From the NCBI GenBank assembly GCA_014376435.1, contig JACMRL010000042.1, forward strand, positions 1 through 64,000: DNA of 64,000 nucleotides. Reading direction: 5' to 3'. The translations under genes and the position numbers were made by a program. This stretch comes from Bdellovibrio sp. (GTDB taxonomy: Bacteria > Bdellovibrionota > Bdellovibrionia > Bdellovibrionales > Bdellovibrionaceae). Under the pieces are notes generated by a model, which was not told the origin of the DNA, searched no databases, and was given only the letters and a program-made list of their open reading frames with translations. Positions 19,639 to 29,199 of this stretch are shown here, piece after piece (the first letter of the stretch is position 1; each line of letters begins with the position of its first letter).

Positions 19639-20805
19639 TTATTTAATCGCTTCTTTAAGCTGTTCAATTTTATTTGCTTTTTCCCAGCTAAAAAAACCTT
19701 CGTTCAATCTTTCTTCACGACCAAAGTGGCCGTAAGCCGCCGTCGGAGAATAAATTGGTTTTAATAAATCAAATTCTTTTACAATACGTGAAGGGCGCAG
19801 ATCCCAAACTTTACGAACCGCGGTCTCTAACTGCTCAGAAGTGTATTTACTTGTGCCGTAATCGTTGACGGAAATACTAACTGGTTCTGCAACCCCGATC
19901 GCGTAAGCAACTTGCACTAGACATTTTTCTGATAATCCCGCGGCTACGATATTTTTAGCCACGTGACGAGCAGCGTACGCTGCCGAGCGATCTACTTTTG
20001 AAGGATCTTTTCCTGAGAATGCGCCGCCCCCGTGTGCGCCGTGACCGCCATAAGTATCCACGATGATTTTACGACCAGTTAAGCCGGCATCACCCATTGG
20101 ACCACCCGTTACGAAACGGCCCGTTGGATTAATATGAAATTTTGTGTTTTTATCGATCCACTGAGTAGGAATTGATTTTTTGATCAACTCTTCCATGATG
20201 AATTCTTGAATTTGTTTCAATGTTACGTCGTCCGCATGCTGGGTTGATACAACAATCGTGTCAATGCGTTTTGCTTTTCCGTTTTCGTATTGAACTGAAA
20301 CTTGCGACTTTGCATCCGGACGTAGCCAATTTACTTTATTTGTTTTTCTTAAAGTTGCTAGATCACGAACTAATTTGTGTGATAACGAAAGTGTTAATGG
20401 CATTAGTTCTGGCGTTTCGTTGGTTGCGTAACCGAACATGAGACCTTGATCGCCCGCACCCTGATCATCTGCGCCCGTTTCCTTTACGCCGACGGCGATA
20501 TCGGGAGATTGTTGGCCAACCGCAATCATTACCGCACAGGTTTTGTAATCAAAACCTTTATCTGAATGATCATAACCGATTTTTTTTACGGTATCGCGAA
20601 CAACATCGGTAAAATTAAATTTTGCCGTCGTAGAAATTTCTCCGCCCACAACAACTAAACCCGTCGTTAAAAGAGTTTCGCAAGCTACGCGACCTTTTGG
20701 ATCTTGTGCTAGAATTGCATCTAGTACGGCGTCACTAATTTGATCTGCCATTTTATCTGGATGACCTTCGGATACGGATTCACTGGTAAAAATGAAATTT
20801 TTCAA
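19639..20805 (-). CDS. metK: S-adenosylmethionine synthetase
   Basis: 388 residues. Signature motifs include [51 protein letters not shown] and DLRPSRIV. It makes SAM from methionine and ATP. The start is TTG at 20805 with GAGG about 9 nt upstream. The leader from the predicted promoter is about 35 nt, too short for a SAM riboswitch. Confidence 0.98.
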   Translation of the reverse strand: MKNFIFTSESVSEGHPDKMADQISDAVLDAILAQDPKGRVACETLLTTGLVVVGGEISTTAKFNFTDVVRDTVKKIGYDHSDKGFDYKTCAVMIAVGQQSPDIAVGVKETGADDQGAGDQGLMFGYATNETPELMPLTLSLSHKLVRDLATLRKTNKVNWLRPDAKSQVSVQYENGKAKRIDTIVVSTQHADDVTLKQIQEFIMEELIKKSIPTQWIDKNTKFHINPTGRFVTGGPMGDAGLTGRKIIVDTYGGHGAHGGGAFSGKDPSKVDRSAAYAARHVAKNIVAAGLSEKCLVQVAYAIGVAEPVSISVNDYGTSKYTSEQLETAVRKVWDLRPSRIVKEFDLLKPIYSPTAAYGHFGREERLNEGFFSWEKANKIEQLKEAIK

Positions 20806-20846
20806 TTCTTCTGACCTCGTTTGAGTGTTTATGTTTCGGACAAAAA

Positions 20847-20875
20847 AAAGTAACTCACGGGGCGTTTAGGGTCAA
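20847..20875 (-). promoter_or_regulatory. Promoter of metK
   Basis: Minus strand TTGACC (20870-20875), 17-nt spacer and TACTTT (20847-20852), about 42 nt upstream of the TTG start of metK. Confidence 0.6.
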
Positions 20876-20949
20876 TGAACAACGCCTTTGCTTTTGCATC
20901 TTGCACGCTTCGTTAGCACCATCTAATCTCAGCATATGAGGAGTATTTT

Positions 20950-21465
20950 ATGAAAACTATTTTAGGTCTACTTTTTCTAGCGTTTTTGTCAGCCTGTTCA
21001 ACGTCAATCAAGTCTTACGAAGGCCAGAAACCGCCCTTATTGCTTGAGAGCTACTTTAACGGAAAGATGAAAGCCCACGGTTTGGTCATGAACCGCGCGG
21101 ACGAAGTCACGCGCCGCTTTGTCGTTTCACTAGATACCAGCTGGAAAAATAATGTGGGCACGCTTCGCGAAGACTTTGAATGGTCTGATGGTGAAAAAAC
21201 TCAGCGTATTTGGACAATTAAAAAGATCGCGGACGGCAAATATGAAGGCACGGCTTCCGATATCGATGGAATCGCCATTGGTGAATCGGCGGGTAATGCT
21301 TTTCATTGGACCTACAAAATGGATTTGAAAACAAAAGACTCTAGCTTTTATGTGAAGTTTCAAGACTGGATGTACTTAGTCGATGAAAAAACTTTGATCA
21401 ATGAAGCAAAAATTTATTGGTACGGAATATACGGTGGTAAGGTTCTAATCTCTTTTCAGAAATAA
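20950..21465 (+). CDS. DUF3833 family lipoprotein
   Basis: 171 residues. A lipobox LSAC at residues 13-16 marks a lipoprotein. The rest matches DUF3833: ESYFNGKMKAHG at the start, LREDFEWSDGEKTQRIW, GTASDIDGIAIGESAGNA, and DWMYLVDEKTLINEA near the end. The family has a lipocalin-like beta fold and no assigned function. GAGGAG lies 8 nt before the ATG. It is divergent from metK and convergent with hpf. Confidence 0.88.
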   Translation: MKTILGLLFLAFLSACSTSIKSYEGQKPPLLLESYFNGKMKAHGLVMNRADEVTRRFVVSLDTSWKNNVGTLREDFEWSDGEKTQRIWTIKKIADGKYEGTASDIDGIAIGESAGNAFHWTYKMDLKTKDSSFYVKFQDWMYLVDEKTLINEAKIYWYGIYGGKVLISFQK

Positions 21466-21484
21466 GAACCTTCAATAAAAAAGA

Positions 21485-21856
21485 TTAAACAGCTTTTTTT
21501 AATTTCGGCTGGTATTCAAACTGACTATTGATCTCTTTAAATTTTGACTCTTTGGTCAAATCTGATTTTTTGTGATTTTGGTAGATCTCTTTTACTTTTA
21601 AAAACTGTTTCTCTAACTTATCAGCCATTAAATCAACGGCGACGTATGGATCACTGGCCGAAGCCGTGGCTTTAAAAAATTTCTGTTTGGTATTCATCGA
21701 AACTTCAACCACATATTCATGATGGCTTTTTGAATAATACACCGTGCTACGCCCGTCTTTCAGTAAGAAATGTCCGATCTCGTTAAGTTTTTCATCTGTG
21801 TAGTTAACAAGTGATTCTGAATAATCCAGATGTTTGAATGTGTAGTTAGACTTCAT
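21485..21856 (-). CDS. hpf: Ribosome hibernation promoting factor (HPF/RaiA family)
   Basis: 123 residues of the S30AE / sigma-54 modulation family. It starts with a short first strand (NYTFKHLDYSESL) and has VEVSMNTKQKFFKATASASDPYVAVDLMADKLEKQ, the conserved second half that binds the 30S decoding centre. The length is that of the short form. Its presence a few genes from rpoN echoes the rpoN-hpf neighbourhood of other Proteobacteria. AAGGAG precedes the ATG by 7 nt, and a small 6-bp hairpin (21873-21888) sits just upstream of that site. Confidence 0.92.
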   Translation of the reverse strand: MKSNYTFKHLDYSESLVNYTDEKLNEIGHFLLKDGRSTVYYSKSHHEYVVEVSMNTKQKFFKATASASDPYVAVDLMADKLEKQFLKVKEIYQNHKKSDLTKESKFKEINSQFEYQPKLKKAV

Positions 21857-21872
21857 GAGTCTGCTCCTTCGG

Positions 21873-21888
21873 CTGACGCTAACGTCAG
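21873..21888 (-). other. Small hairpin next to the hpf ribosome-binding site
   Basis: CTGACG (21873-21878) and CGTCAG (21883-21888) form a perfect 6-bp stem with a CTAA loop, 3 nt upstream of the AAGGAG of hpf on the minus strand. It could modulate translation or mRNA stability. The surrounding gap (21857-22104) also holds the fecR upstream region, where I see no convincing promoter. Confidence 0.35.
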
Positions 21889-22104
21889 GTTTTTCATGCT
21901 CTTGATTGAGCTGAGGTGTGCTAAGTATATCGGGACGACCTAGACCAAAAATTAGGTTTGAACGAAAATTTATATTCTCAGATTGAGCTGCCGATTTATC
22001 AAATTTCTTGCAATGAAACGAATCCTTCTGAGACGAAAAAAATTTTGCCTAAACTCTTTATTTAAAAGCCATAAACGCCGATACGTATAAATCAAGGAGA
22101 CAAC

Positions 22105-23280
22105 ATGAAATCACTATTTTTTGTCTTATTATTAATTCCACTCTTAGCTACCGCGGCACCCGGTTTTGGCGTGGTCACTTTAGTTAAGGGTACAGTCGAA
22201 GCAGTTAGTGCGGCCGGACAAAAGCGAACTTTAAAAACGGGTGATAAAGTTTTTGAATCTGAAACAATTATCACACAGAAAATGTCGGCGGCTCGCCTAG
22301 CCATGATGGATACCAACGTCATTGAAATTTATCCGAATTCGAATATGAAGATTCAACAATATCTTTATAATCCGAAAGAAGATCAAAAAAATGTTAGCTT
22401 AGAAGTGACTCAAGGCCGTATCAAATCGACCGTAAAACAAAAATACGACAATGATAAAAACAAATACAACGTAAAAACACCCGTCATCGTTGCCGGAGTT
22501 CGCGGTACTACCTTTAGTACCGAGCACGAAAAATCTACCGGCAGTCGCGTGGTCACTTTCGAAGGTAACGTATTAGTTGGTAAACGCGGCGCAGATGATA
22601 CGGTAAAAGAATTCTTTGCGGTAAAAGCAAATCAATCTGTTAGCATCGATACGAAATCAGATGCTAAGCCGGAAGTAAAAGAAGTTCCACGCATTGAGCA
22701 AGAAAAAATTAAACAAGACGATAAAAAAGAGGGTTTTGAAAAACCGGTTGCCGTTGCGCCTTTAGAGCGCGAAAAAGTGGCTGGAGCCCCGGAAAAGCCT
22801 GCACCTGCGGCAGTTAATAATACCGGCACGAGCGGGGAGGTTAAATCAACTCCAGGGACTAATCTTAATTCAGAGAAAAAAACACCGGTTAACGATTCAG
22901 AGAAAAGACCATCGGTTAACGATTCAGAAAAAAGACCATCGATTAACGACTCAGAAAAAAGACCATCGATTAACGACTCAGAAAAAAGACCATCAATTAA
23001 CGACTCAGAAAAAAGACCATCGATTAACGACTCAGAAAAAAGACCATCGATTATTGACCAGGATAGACCGCCTGCATTGATTAATGCAGATGAAGAACGC
23101 CGCCGTCACTTAGAAGAGAAAAAAGCGCACGAGGCTGAAGAAGCGCGTATTCGTAATACGCCGATTATTGTGCCGGACAAAACTCCCGCGGGGACCATTG
23201 GTGGAACTTGTCCATCTGGATACACAGGAGTATCCCCAAACTGCACGAGACTTAATCCTGATACTAGTTCCGGCCATTAG
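22105..23280 (+). CDS. Exported FecR-domain protein with a tandem-repeat region
   Basis: 391 residues. A Sec signal peptide (about 1-18) is followed by a FecR domain (about 20-155) with GFGVVTLVKGTVEAVS, LKTGDKVFESETI and TPVIVAGVRGTTFST. A Lys/Glu/Pro-rich linker leads to six perfect-to-near-perfect copies of NDSEKRPSI (about 263-316). The C-terminus has two cysteines in CPSGYTGVSPNC. It is not a sigma-factor regulator type, since there is no membrane segment after the signal. AAGGAG precedes the ATG. The next gene is a TPR/beta-barrel protein 22 nt downstream, so the two probably work together at the cell surface. Confidence 0.85.
   Translation: MKSLFFVLLLIPLLATAAPGFGVVTLVKGTVEAVSAAGQKRTLKTGDKVFESETIITQKMSAARLAMMDTNVIEIYPNSNMKIQQYLYNPKEDQKNVSLEVTQGRIKSTVKQKYDNDKNKYNVKTPVIVAGVRGTTFSTEHEKSTGSRVVTFEGNVLVGKRGADDTVKEFFAVKANQSVSIDTKSDAKPEVKEVPRIEQEKIKQDDKKEGFEKPVAVAPLEREKVAGAPEKPAPAAVNNTGTSGEVKSTPGTNLNSEKKTPVNDSEKRPSVNDSEKRPSINDSEKRPSINDSEKRPSINDSEKRPSINDSEKRPSIIDQDRPPALINADEERRRHLEEKKAHEAEEARIRNTPIIVPDKTPAGTIGGTCPSGYTGVSPNCTRLNPDTSSGH
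22891..23052 (+). repeat. Six tandem 27-bp repeats in the FecR-domain gene
   Basis: Six 27-bp units encode NDSEKRPS(V/I). A degenerate 24-bp unit precedes them. Units differ at a few third-codon positions (gat/gac, gag/gaa, tcg/tca, gtt/att). The in-frame length and near-identity suggest copy number can change by slippage or recombination without a frameshift. Confidence 0.95.
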
Positions 23281-23302
23281 TTTTTAATGGCGAAAGGTTT
23301 TT

Positions 23303-24859
23303 TTGTTACGGCAACTTAGAATTTTCAACATAAGCTTTTTATTGATCGGCCTTTTACTGAGTTTCAAGGTGAAGGCCGATGATTATGAATTGGCTAAAAA
23401 TTTTATCGAACAAAAAGATTGTCAAAATGCTTTACCAATTTTGATAAGCACTTTCAAAACCCAGCCGCGAAGCAAACAAAAAGAAATTTTATTAAGCATA
23501 AGTCTCTGCGCCGAAGAAACTTCAGATCTAGTTTTGAAGAAAAAAGCTGAACAGGCGCTACTAAAAATTGAGCCCAACAACGTCGTTTTACAACTGCGTT
23601 ATTTAGAGACTTTATTTTACCTTTCATCTTACCGAGAAATTTTAAACTTTGCGAAAAAGAAAAAAGAAATGCGCTCTACACCTGATTTTTGGCTTTCGAT
23701 TGGACGAACTTATTTTGAGCTTAGCTCTTATGAGCGATCTTTAAATGCGCTCAATAAATATTTAAATTTAACGGATACAAATAAGTCAGAAGCCTACTAC
23801 TGGATCGCAAAGAATTACATGGAGCAAGAAGAGTATTCGAAAGCCATTGATCATTTCAATATGGCACTGAGTCCTCAGTTTGCGGTTCGTTCGTGGGTCA
23901 AACAAAACGCGACCGAATTAATTGAAGTAGCTAAAAATAAAAATAAATCCTACAAAGCTCGTCTTAAATTAAGTTATGGCTATGATACCAATATTGCGCG
24001 CGATAATGAAAAATCGAACGACAGCTTAAGTTCAATTGATATCTATCAAGATTATTACTTGGTTCGTAAAAAAAAATTACAGCTTAATTTAGGTTTTGAC
24101 CTTAGCTATCAGGGATACGCAATCAATAAAGACTACAAAAATTCTTCCGCCAATTTGCGAATCGATTACTTTCAAGTTTTAAAAGATGATTTAAGCCACG
24201 GATTTAGTATTTCAGGTGGAAAGATTCAAAGTAATTTTAAAGCAGACCAAAATTATACTTTTTCTTCTTACTTTCTGACTTACGGAGTTTCCAAATCAAT
24301 CGAACTTCAGCCGTCTATCGTTTACTTTGCAAATTTGAACAACACTCCCATCCAGCAAATGAGCTACTCGCTATCGACATATTACTATCTTGATGCTGAC
24401 TATATGTGGGTTACGCCATTCTATCGTAAAAGTTTTTCGCCCGACCCTGTTTTTGCAGTTTCTGGTACGAATCCTTACATTGCAGAGTTTTCAACTACGG
24501 GTAACTACGGACAAACGGGTTTAATTTTAGGTTATCAAAAAACTTTATCCGACGTAATCGGCGCGACTTTTCAATATAGTTATGCCGTGACCCAGTTCGA
24601 CCAGTATTCTTTATCCGCTTACCCCGCCGCATCGGTTAAAGATGCTGAAGCCCGAAAAGATATTCAACAATCTTTAAAAGTCGCTTTACAATACCGACAA
24701 ACTCCGACGGTTCGTTGGACATTTTCAACTAGTAGCATTTTTAATACTTCAAAAGGTTTTCAAGGTTTCGCTAGTACAACACCCGGATCTGCACCTGATG
24801 CAAATGCAAATTACGATCAGAACTTAACCTCATTGGGAGTCACGTTAGATTGGCCGTAA
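23303..24859 (+). CDS. TPR protein with C-terminal outer-membrane beta-barrel
   Basis: 518 residues. A signal peptide (about 1-25) is followed by TPR-like helical repeats (about 28-205), for example YERSLNALNKYLNLT and YSKAIDHFNMAL. The remaining 300 residues alternate polar and aromatic residues, as in a beta-barrel (RLKLSYGYDTNIARD onward). The C-terminus is GVTLDWP, not the canonical terminal Phe. The start is TTG at 23303 with GAAAGG 5 nt upstream. TPR-barrel proteins of this kind act as outer-membrane exporters or assembly modifiers in other systems. The link with the FecR-domain protein upstream is an inference. Confidence 0.78.
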   Translation: MLRQLRIFNISFLLIGLLLSFKVKADDYELAKNFIEQKDCQNALPILISTFKTQPRSKQKEILLSISLCAEETSDLVLKKKAEQALLKIEPNNVVLQLRYLETLFYLSSYREILNFAKKKKEMRSTPDFWLSIGRTYFELSSYERSLNALNKYLNLTDTNKSEAYYWIAKNYMEQEEYSKAIDHFNMALSPQFAVRSWVKQNATELIEVAKNKNKSYKARLKLSYGYDTNIARDNEKSNDSLSSIDIYQDYYLVRKKKLQLNLGFDLSYQGYAINKDYKNSSANLRIDYFQVLKDDLSHGFSISGGKIQSNFKADQNYTFSSYFLTYGVSKSIELQPSIVYFANLNNTPIQQMSYSLSTYYYLDADYMWVTPFYRKSFSPDPVFAVSGTNPYIAEFSTTGNYGQTGLILGYQKTLSDVIGATFQYSYAVTQFDQYSLSAYPAASVKDAEARKDIQQSLKVALQYRQTPTVRWTFSTSSIFNTSKGFQGFASTTPGSAPDANANYDQNLTSLGVTLDWP

Positions 24860-24870
24860 TTTTTTAAAAT

Positions 24871-25377
24871 CTAATATTGAATCAAAGATTTGATTTTTTG
24901 GTCTTTAAAAGTCATCTGGTTCAAAAATGTCAGATCAATTAAAACGAGTACATCTTCGACTTCGTAGCCCGCTTTTTTACAAAGGGAAATCGCCGCCTTC
25001 AGCGTACCACCCGTCGCGAGTACATCGTCACAGACCACGACGCGTTTTTTCTTTTCTTCAGTCGGAGCAATTTCTAAAGTGGCTTTACCGTATTCAAGAG
25101 AGTAAGACTCTTGCAAAACCGGTGGCGGAAGTTTACCTGCTTTACGTAGCGGTAAAAAACCTTTATCGAATTTAGCGGCTAACATGGCGGCAAAAATAAA
25201 TCCGCGCGATTCGATTCCCACAAATAAATCAACTTTTGAAAGATCAATTTGTTTGGCGAAATCGTGCGCGACCGCACTAAATGCCTCGGGGCTTTGTAAT
25301 AACGGACTGACGTCGCGAAAAAGTACGCCCGGGATTGGAAAGTCCGCTACATCACGAATAAGATTTTTGTAATTCAT
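24871..25377 (-). CDS. apt: Adenine phosphoribosyltransferase
   Basis: 168 residues. The PRPP-binding motif VVVCDDVLATGGTLKAA and the start IRDVADFPIPGVLFRDVSPLL are diagnostic. It salvages adenine to AMP, useful for a predator taking up host nucleobases (inference). It lies 5 nt downstream of rpoN. Normal length. Confidence 0.97.
   Translation of the reverse strand: MNYKNLIRDVADFPIPGVLFRDVSPLLQSPEAFSAVAHDFAKQIDLSKVDLFVGIESRGFIFAAMLAAKFDKGFLPLRKAGKLPPPVLQESYSLEYGKATLEIAPTEEKKKRVVVCDDVLATGGTLKAAISLCKKAGYEVEDVLVLIDLTFLNQMTFKDQKIKSLIQY
24880..24899 (+). terminator. Intrinsic terminator inside the 3' end of apt
   Basis: AATCAA (24880-24885), loop AGAT, TTGATT (24890-24895), then TTTT on the plus strand. 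It would end the FecR/TPR-barrel transcript while also coding the C-terminus of the convergent apt. Confidence 0.55.
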
Positions 25378-25382
25378 AGACC

Positions 25383-26840
25383 TTAGAAATACTTCTTACG
25401 TTGACTTGATGGAAGGATTTTTAAGACATCACGGTATTTTGCTACGGTACGACGTGCGATCTCGATACCCTCTTTGCGTAAAAGCTCGACAAGCTTTTGA
25501 TCTGAAAGCGGTTTTTTAGGATCTTCTTTAGAAACGATCTCTTTTAATTTCAATTTAACGGATTCTGATGCTAAGTCTTCCCCGCCATCAGAAGAACTGA
25601 TGCCCGAATTGAAGAAGTATTTTAGTTCGTAGATTCCCTGTGGAGTATGCACGTATTTCGACGTGGTTACACGACTGACTGTTGATTCATGCATGCCGAT
25701 GTCATTCGCTATATCGCGCAACACCATCGGTTTTAAGTGCCCCGCGCCTTTTTCAAAAAATTCTTTTTGGTGTTTGACGATACTGTCGGTCACCTTGAAA
25801 ATTGTACGCTGTCTTTGGTGAATTGATTTAATTAACCAAACCGCTGATTTTAATTTCTCTTGAATGTATTCCGAAGCTTTTTGATCACCCGTTGGGTTAG
25901 CTCCGCCTTTTAGCATATTCTTATAAAAATTTGAGATTTTTAATTTTGGCAAACCGTCTTCGTTCAAAGATACAACGTAATCGTCGCCCACTTTGTAAAC
26001 GTAAACGTCAGGTGTCACATAGTGAGTATCGTTACCCGCATAACCGCGACCTGGTTTTGGTTCCATCGCGTAGATAATTTTACAGATTTCAATCACTTCT
26101 TCCATGGAGCGGTTAAGGCCCTTTGCAATGGCTTCGTAATTCTTTTTTTCTAAATCTTTTAAGTGATTATTAATCAACATCACTAAATCATTTGTATCTT
26201 CTTCTAAAAGCTTAGCTTGGATCAATAAACATTCTTTTAAATCGCGACAGCCCACGCCCGGTGGATCAAATTCGTGAATGAGGCTCAAAGCGTCTTCTAA
26301 ATCGTCGATGTCTAATTTTTCTTCTTCCGCAATTTGCGTCAGCGCTACTTTTAAATAACCATCATCATCAATGTGCGCGATGATTGCATCGGCGGCTTTC
26401 GACTCTTGCTCAGAAAAACCCGTCATTTTTACTTGCCAGTAAATGTGCTCATGTAAAGTTTGGGTTGAAGAAATAATATTTTCATAATTCATGATCTCTT
26501 CGTTACCCGAAGAGGCTTCACGCGGAGCTTTGTGCTGGGTTTCTAAATAAGATTCCCATTCGAACTCATCTTGTTTTTGTGGATCTTGAACACTTTCAGA
26601 CGAGGCTGCATCAACGGCGACTTCGGCATTATCCGAAGTTTGTGCGTCGGCTTCTTTGGTTCTTTGAAAGTCTTCTTCTTTTAAAACTTCGGCTTCTTCT
26701 AAGATGGGATTTTCTTCAAGCTCACTGCGCACTTGGGTTTCAAGCTCTAAACGTGACATCTGCAAAAGTTTGATCGCCTGCTGCAACTGCGGCGTAATGA
26801 CCAAATTTTGACTGAGATTCATCGTCTGTCTTAATGCCAT
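25383..26840 (-). CDS. rpoN: RNA polymerase sigma-54 factor
   Basis: 485 residues. The Gln/Leu-rich region I (MNLSQNLVITPQLQQAIKLL) binds activators, an acidic linker follows, then the core-binding domain. The HTH is IANDIGMHESTVSRVTTSKY, and the RpoN box is ARRTVAKYR near residues 462-470. It needs AAA+ activators such as the one at 44931-46184. Its place next to lptB matches the common lptB-rpoN order. Confidence 0.98.
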   Translation of the reverse strand: MALRQTMNLSQNLVITPQLQQAIKLLQMSRLELETQVRSELEENPILEEAEVLKEEDFQRTKEADAQTSDNAEVAVDAASSESVQDPQKQDEFEWESYLETQHKAPREASSGNEEIMNYENIISSTQTLHEHIYWQVKMTGFSEQESKAADAIIAHIDDDGYLKVALTQIAEEEKLDIDDLEDALSLIHEFDPPGVGCRDLKECLLIQAKLLEEDTNDLVMLINNHLKDLEKKNYEAIAKGLNRSMEEVIEICKIIYAMEPKPGRGYAGNDTHYVTPDVYVYKVGDDYVVSLNEDGLPKLKISNFYKNMLKGGANPTGDQKASEYIQEKLKSAVWLIKSIHQRQRTIFKVTDSIVKHQKEFFEKGAGHLKPMVLRDIANDIGMHESTVSRVTTSKYVHTPQGIYELKYFFNSGISSSDGGEDLASESVKLKLKEIVSKEDPKKPLSDQKLVELLRKEGIEIARRTVAKYRDVLKILPSSQRKKYF

Positions 26841-26883
26841 TCTACTTTATCCCCATTTAAAATACGTTTAACAACCAGTTTTT

Positions 26884-27636
26884 CTACAAGCGGAAATTTT
26901 CCCCTAAATAAAACTTACGAGCTAATTCAGAATTAGCGACTTCATGTGAAGTACCCTGCACCTGAATTTGCCCTTCCTTCAAGATATAAGCATAGTCGCA
27001 AATACCTAAAGTCTCACGCACGTTATGATCCGTGATTAAAACTCCTATACCTTTGGCCTTAAGATCACGAATAATATTTTGAATATCACCCACCGCAATC
27101 GGATCAATCCCGGCAAAAGGCTCATCTAGTAATAAAAAATGCGGTGAGCCCGCTAAGGCGCGCGCAATTTCCACACGACGACGCTCACCACCCGACAAGG
27201 CGTAACCGTAGGATTCGCGTAAATGAATCACGCGAAAATCTTGCAGCAATGATTCAAGTTTTTCGCGGCGCTCTTGTGAACTGTATCCATGAGCTTCTAA
27301 TGCGACTAAAATATTTTCTTCTACCGTTAAACGTCGGAAGATACTAGGCTCTTGCGCTAGATAACTAAGGCCGGCACGGGCGCGCTTATACATCGGGAAA
27401 TCTGTGATATTTAATTCGTTAAGAAAAATATTTCCTTCGTCAGGTTTAACTAATCCCACCACCATATAAAATGATGTTGTTTTACCAGCACCGTTTGGGC
27501 CAAGCAAGCCAACCACTTGGCCTGAAGCCACTTCAAAAGTAGCTTCTTGAACGACTTTACGTCCTTTAAACTGCTTCGAAATTTTTGAAATTTTTAATGT
27601 ACTTTTTAGACCATTGGTTACTTCAGTTGTTTTCAT
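26884..27636 (-). CDS. lptB: LPS export ABC transporter ATPase LptB
   Basis: 250 residues. Walker A is [13 protein letters not shown], the Q-loop is [13 protein letters not shown], the signature is [15 protein letters not shown], Walker B is [13 protein letters not shown] and the switch His lies in [10 protein letters not shown]. These are LptB-specific forms. It powers LPS extraction with LptFG, which are not in this window. It overlaps lptC-lptA by 4 nt. Confidence 0.97.
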   Translation of the reverse strand: MKTTEVTNGLKSTLKISKISKQFKGRKVVQEATFEVASGQVVGLLGPNGAGKTTSFYMVVGLVKPDEGNIFLNELNITDFPMYKRARAGLSYLAQEPSIFRRLTVEENILVALEAHGYSSQERREKLESLLQDFRVIHLRESYGYALSGGERRRVEIARALAGSPHFLLLDEPFAGIDPIAVGDIQNIIRDLKAKGIGVLITDHNVRETLGICDYAYILKEGQIQVQGTSHEVANSELARKFYLGENFRL

Positions 27637-28622
27637 TTGGGCGGCTTTCCTTTGATGTTCACCTGATTAATCTTAACTTTTTTACCACCGTCAAGAAAGA
27701 CGATTTCTTGCCCACGAATCTCATCACTACCCTGTTGGACTCTGGGCTGACCGCGCAATGTCATTTTATCTTCGACTAAGTCGATTTCAAGCTCATCGCA
27801 GGTGGCGCGCTTATCATTCTCTGCTAGCTTAACGCCTTTATTTAGCACGATGGTTTGTAATAATTTAGTTTGTTGTGAGTATTTAAAAAATGCTTTCGGA
27901 GCTTCCACATAACTAGGCCCCAAATTCATTTTTACATTTCCACTAAATAACGCTTCATGATTACGATTTGAAAATTCTGCGGTACTTGATTTTAAATCAA
28001 AATTCTTTTTATCAATTACTTTATGTGCTTCGACATTATTTAAAATATTCATTTTATTTTGATCAACTAAAACCAACAAACCTAAACCAGTTAATTTTAT
28101 GCCCGTACCTTTTTGATCAGGCGGACCTTTCATTTCGACGCTATCCGAACTGCTCATTTGTTTTAATTTAGAATCATATCTAAGCGAATCGGTTTTGAAT
28201 GAATAACCATTTGAACTGGTGGTGATAACATTTCCGCGCACGATCATGTCGCGGGAAGCTCCGTCAATTTCACCCACGTCACCAGTCACAGTAAAACTTG
28301 AATTATCTTTTGAGAAAAATTGAACTTTAACTTTTTTAAGCACCCACTGTGAATCAGAAGTTCCGGAAGCTTCATTTGCAAAAAGCTCCCAGCCTTTTTC
28401 AGTTTCGCTGTTCTCAACCAAGTGAATACCTGACATTTTTTGTTCAACAGAATCTTTTTTTTTGGATTGCGCCATCGCCTGAATTTTTTCGTATTCAAGG
28501 TGTTCATCCGTAGGCTTTTCTAAAACAGTTGGAGATATAATTAATACCTCCAAAAATATGAAGACGATAACAAAGAAGAATAGCAGCGAGTACTTACTTA
28601 GTTTTGGTATCCGTATTCGCAT
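27633..28622 (-). CDS. LptC-LptA fusion for LPS transport
   Basis: About 329 residues. A membrane anchor ([20 protein letters not shown]) is followed by an LptC-like domain with the [21 protein letters not shown] pattern and beta strands. From about residue 200 an OstA/LptA-like jellyroll begins ([40 protein letters not shown]). One chain thus seems to span LptC and LptA. The ATG at 28622 overlaps the upstream exbD by 29 nt; the frame stays open to 28676. No separate lptA follows. Confidence 0.8.
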   Translation of the reverse strand: MRIRIPKLSKYSLLFFFVIVFIFLEVLIISPTVLEKPTDEHLEYEKIQAMAQSKKKDSVEQKMSGIHLVENSETEKGWELFANEASGTSDSQWVLKKVKVQFFSKDNSSFTVTGDVGEIDGASRDMIVRGNVITTSSNGYSFKTDSLRYDSKLKQMSSSDSVEMKGPPDQKGTGIKLTGLGLLVLVDQNKMNILNNVEAHKVIDKKNFDLKSSTAEFSNRNHEALFSGNVKMNLGPSYVEAPKAFFKYSQQTKLLQTIVLNKGVKLAENDKRATCDELEIDLVEDKMTLRGQPRVQQGSDEIRGQEIVFLDGGKKVKINQVNIKGKPPK

Positions 28623-29199
28623 CTTTTTCAAAATCCTTTGCGACCGCGAAATTAATAGGGCCACCGCCTGCTTCATAGATTGAATACATTATTTTTTTAA
28701 GGGTCAGGTAGTCAATCGCTTTATCTGCTTGAATAGTGACCTTTCTCCAAGCATTCGGATCTGACTCATCTTTTCCCAGAGTTTTATCCACGATATTCTT
28801 TAGTTTATTCTGGAATTTTGCATCTTGATCGGATTTTGCTTTTTCTAATATCACACGCGCTTGATCTCTTAAATTCGGAATAACCCAGTCAGTCGCAGCC
28901 TTGACTTCGTCAAACGTAGCTACAACCGTTCGGTCGATCAGAACTTCTTTTGATGAAACAGTCACTACCAACGAAGGCTTTAAATCACTAACGCGATTGG
29001 CTTTCGGTAAAGTAACTTCTTTTGGAATATAAAGAATTTCGCCCGTGGTATTATAATTCTGCAATAAGAAAATAACCAGTACAGTAAACATATCCACCAT
29101 CGCCGTTAACGATAACATTGCCGTTACGCCACGTTTACTGGATCTGCGTTTTAAAATATTATGATAACGATGTCTTTGACCGGGTCTAAAAATTGCCAT
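28594..29199 (-). CDS. ExbD/TolR-family stator protein (second copy)
   Basis: 201 residues with a short basic cytoplasmic N-terminus and one membrane helix (SLTAMVDMFTVLVIFLLQNY) that contains the proton-path Asp. A periplasmic domain follows, longer than usual for TolR (about 140), with a Lys/Asp-rich insert in the middle. It overlaps the other exbD gene by 1 nt. With the ExbB protein at 29755 it should form a proton-driven stator, as AglR/AglQ/AglS do in Myxococcus gliding. Substrate partner inferred from context: the FHA/TonB-like protein upstream. Confidence 0.87.
   Translation of the reverse strand: MAIFRPGQRHRYHNILKRRSSKRGVTAMLSLTAMVDMFTVLVIFLLQNYNTTGEILYIPKEVTLPKANRVSDLKPSLVVTVSSKEVLIDRTVVATFDEVKAATDWVIPNLRDQARVILEKAKSDQDAKFQNKLKNIVDKTLGKDESDPNAWRKVTIQADKAIDYLTLKKIMYSIYEAGGGPINFAVAKDFEKDANTDTKTK

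Noticed and set aside
20806-20949. SAM riboswitch ahead of metK
   Set aside because: The predicted promoter leaves a leader of about 35 nt, and no SAM-I, SAM-II or SAM-IV core is visible in the 140-nt gap.
22891-23052. Regular 27-bp repeats suggesting a CRISPR array
   Set aside because: The units are contiguous with no spacers, are in frame, and encode NDSEKRPSI within the FecR-domain protein.
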